A DNA stretch of 64,000 nucleotides from Vespa crabro (Eukaryota > Arthropoda > Insecta > Hymenoptera > Vespidae). The notes under the pieces are model-generated. The model worked only from the letters and a program-made list of their open reading frames with translations, did no database searches and had not been told where the DNA came from. Numbering within the stretch: the first letter of the stretch is position 1; every line of letters starts with the position of its first letter. The position numbers were made by a program, and so were the translations under genes. Below are positions 61,900 through 64,000 of the stretch, piece after piece. The stretch covers positions 4,503,938 to 4,567,937 of the forward strand of contig NC_060967.1 in NCBI RefSeq assembly GCF_910589235.1, in the 5' to 3' direction.

Positions 61900-62184
61900 A
61901 TGCGCCGCCAACGTTGCTCCAGTCTCCTGTCCCGTAGAACATAAGGTAGAGTCCCGTATAGGGACCTGAAGCAATGACGCCATCCCGAAATAATTCCACT
62001 TGGCGGTGTCGGGATAGTTTTACTATGCCACTAGGTTTGATGTGAGTTTACTCGGTAGTGCCTATTCCAACGATGAGCGCTACACTTCATGGACTTAAGT
62101 GGTGGACCCAAAGTGTCCCTATGGCGGACGGGGTCTCTGAGTTAGTGCCTAAAGTATGGTATTTTCAGACCATCAAAAGAAAAA
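61900..62184 (+). other. LINE 3' UTR and tail, copy E
   Basis: About 285 bp are homologous to the other 3' UTRs, including CGGTAGTGCCTATTCCAACG near 62060 and the end CAGACCATCAAAAGAAAA. Confidence 0.75.
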
Positions 62185-62280
62185 TTATTATTATGATTAT
62201 TATTATTATTATTATTATTATTATAATTATTATTATTATTATTATTAGTATTAGTATTATTATTATTATAATTATTATTA

Positions 62281-62371
<91 letters not shown>

Positions 62372-64000
62372 AGTTATAATTATCGTTATTTTCTTCACTG
62401 TTTTGAATACTATTATTATTGTCGTTATTAGTATCGTTATTAGTAGTTATTATCGTTATGGTCGTGATTTTAATCGTATTTTCCTTATAACCATAATCAT
62501 CGTAATTATCGTTATTATCGTTATAATCATCGTTATGATTATATTTATTAACCTTATTATCGTTATTATCATTACTATTGTCGTTATTATAGTTATTAAC
62601 GGTATTTTATTTATTACGGTTATAATTGTTATTATTTTTATTACCATTATTATCGTTATCAACTTTATTACCGTTATTATTTTTATTATCGTTGTTAATA
62701 TCGTTATAATCGTTATTATTTTTATTTTTACTATTATCGTTATTATTATTATCAATATTATTTTTTTTATCGTTAGTATTATTATTATCGTTATAAATAT
62801 TATTGTTATTGTATCTATTTCTATTATTATTATTATATTTATTATCGTTATTATCGTTATTATCGATATTATCGTTATTATCGTTATTATTATCGTTATT
62901 ATCGTTATTACAGTTATTATTATTAATATAGTTATTTTTATCCTTGTTACCGTTATTAAAGTTATTATCGTTATTATCGATATTATGTTTATTATGTTTA
63001 TATCTTTTATTTTCGTTATTAATATTATTATTATTATTATCGTTATAATTTTCGTTGTAATTGTTATTACTATTTTTATCGTTATTAAAGTTATATTGGG
63101 TAAAATATTTATCATCCTTATTATCGTTATTTTATTATTATCGTTATCATTACAGTAATATACATTATTTCCTATATTATCGAATAATCACTATTAAAGT
63201 TATTATAGTTGCTATCGCTAATACTATTAATATAGCTAATACTATTAATAAATACAATAATATATTAATATTATAATTCTCTTTATTATCTTTATAATTA
63301 TTGTTATCGTTAATAACGTTATTATCGTAATTATCATATTAAAGCTTTATTGTTATTATTATTATTATAATTATTATTATTATTCTAATTATTATTATTA
63401 CTTTAGTTATTATTGTCGCAGTTACCGTTACTATTACTATTATCGTTCTTATTAGAGATATTAACATTATAATCGTTAATATCTTTATTATCGTTATTAT
63501 TATTATCGTTTTTAATATTACTATTATATTTTAGTGTTATTACCATTATCGTTAATATTATCGAAATTATCGTTAATATCGTTAATTTTATTATTTTCTT
63601 TAATATTACTGTCATTAACTTTAATAACGTTACTGTTATCGTTGTTATCGTTGTTATCGTTATTATCGTTATTATTACCGTTATTATTCTTATGATCGTC
63701 ACTATTATTATTATCATAATTATTATCGCTTTATCGTTATTATCAATTTTATTATTGTTATTGTTATTATTCTCCATTTTTATTATCGTTATTATTATTA
63801 TTATTATCGTTATTATTATTTTTAACGTTATTGTTGTCGTTATTAACATTATAATCGTTATTAATATTATTATTGTTATTATACTCTTTATTATCGTTAT
63901 TATCGTTATTATGGTTAATATTATTATCGTCATTATAGTTATTATTGTTTTTATTGTAATTATCGTTGTTATCGTTATTTACATTATTATTATTATTACC
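62185..64000. repeat. 9-bp simple-repeat array 9, running off the window
   Basis: It starts with about 200 bp of nearly pure ATT triplets (62185-62370), a purer stretch than anywhere else in the window, and then becomes a degenerate GTTATTATC array. It continues to the right edge. There is no gene. Confidence 0.92.

Larger units (their letters stand above)
59016..62184 (+). mobile_element. R1-clade LINE copy E, both ends kept, two internal deletions
   Basis: The 5' end CCCCCTGTGGGTAGAGGGAAG matches the start of copy C, then jumps to the middle of ORF1. A second jump, at 61434, joins the RT N-terminus (CTCAGGTG) to the region after the RT (TCCACCAACAAATG), removing about 1.1 kb with the active site. 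The 3' UTR is intact and ends CAGACCATCAAAAGAAAA before TTATTATTATG of the array. From 60929 to 61434 it is almost identical to window bases 1-507. Confidence 0.87.

Overview
This window looks like constitutive heterochromatin from an arthropod, most likely an insect. I see no host gene, no RNA gene and nothing prokaryotic. All long open frames are either dead retrotransposon remnants or by-products of simple repeats. The arthropod call rests on several decayed copies of an R1-clade non-LTR retrotransposon (LINE). Each has a Gag-like ORF1 with CCHC knuckles, and an ORF2 with APE-type endonuclease, YADD reverse transcriptase and a C-terminal Cys/His motif. The R1 clade is known mainly from arthropods. 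The species cannot be named from the sequence.

Five kinds of repeat make up the window. (1) A 9-bp simple repeat, GTTATTATC and variants, forms arrays at about 2.08-4.01, 6.5-14.1, 26.04-26.5, 31.45-34.5, 47.17-47.81, 52.7-53.4, 56.9-57.3, 58.9-59.0 and 62.2-64.0 kb. A sister array with unit ATTATTATG lies at 44.4-46.8 kb. (2) A satellite with a 340-341 bp period (seven monomers) lies at 14.1-16.47 kb. (3) A 68-bp satellite lies at 16.47-26.04 kb in one orientation and at 34.54-44.4 kb in the opposite orientation. (4) Six R1-clade copies, all on the + strand, lie at 1-2076, 4012-6506, 26501-31450, 46786-47169, 47812-52716 and 59016-62184. (5) There are two copies of a 1.6-kb solo-LTR-like element (20120-21778 and 57263-58894) and one RTE-like LINE relic (53386-56936).

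The layout is nested. The R1-clade copies always sit in the 9-bp array and never in the 68-bp or 340-bp satellites. Their 3' ends run from a CATCAAAA tail straight (in one copy after 18 bp) into the array. One LTR copy interrupts the 68-bp satellite and is flanked by a 4-bp target duplication, ATAC. The other interrupts a 9-bp array. The two oppositely oriented 68-bp arrays enclose an 8.5-kb block of 9-bp array and one nearly full-length LINE.

No element here is functional. Every ORF carries stops, frameshifts or lost catalytic residues. The most interesting inference is that this R1-clade family has a niche in GTTATTATC arrays, parallel to TRAS/SART in telomeric repeats or Waldo/Mino in microsatellites. 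Other leads are an ATGA stop-start junction between ORF1 and ORF2, two copies sharing the same lesions (segmental duplication), tandem 19-bp units at one 5' end, higher-order structure in the 68-bp satellite, and a fold-back inside the first array.
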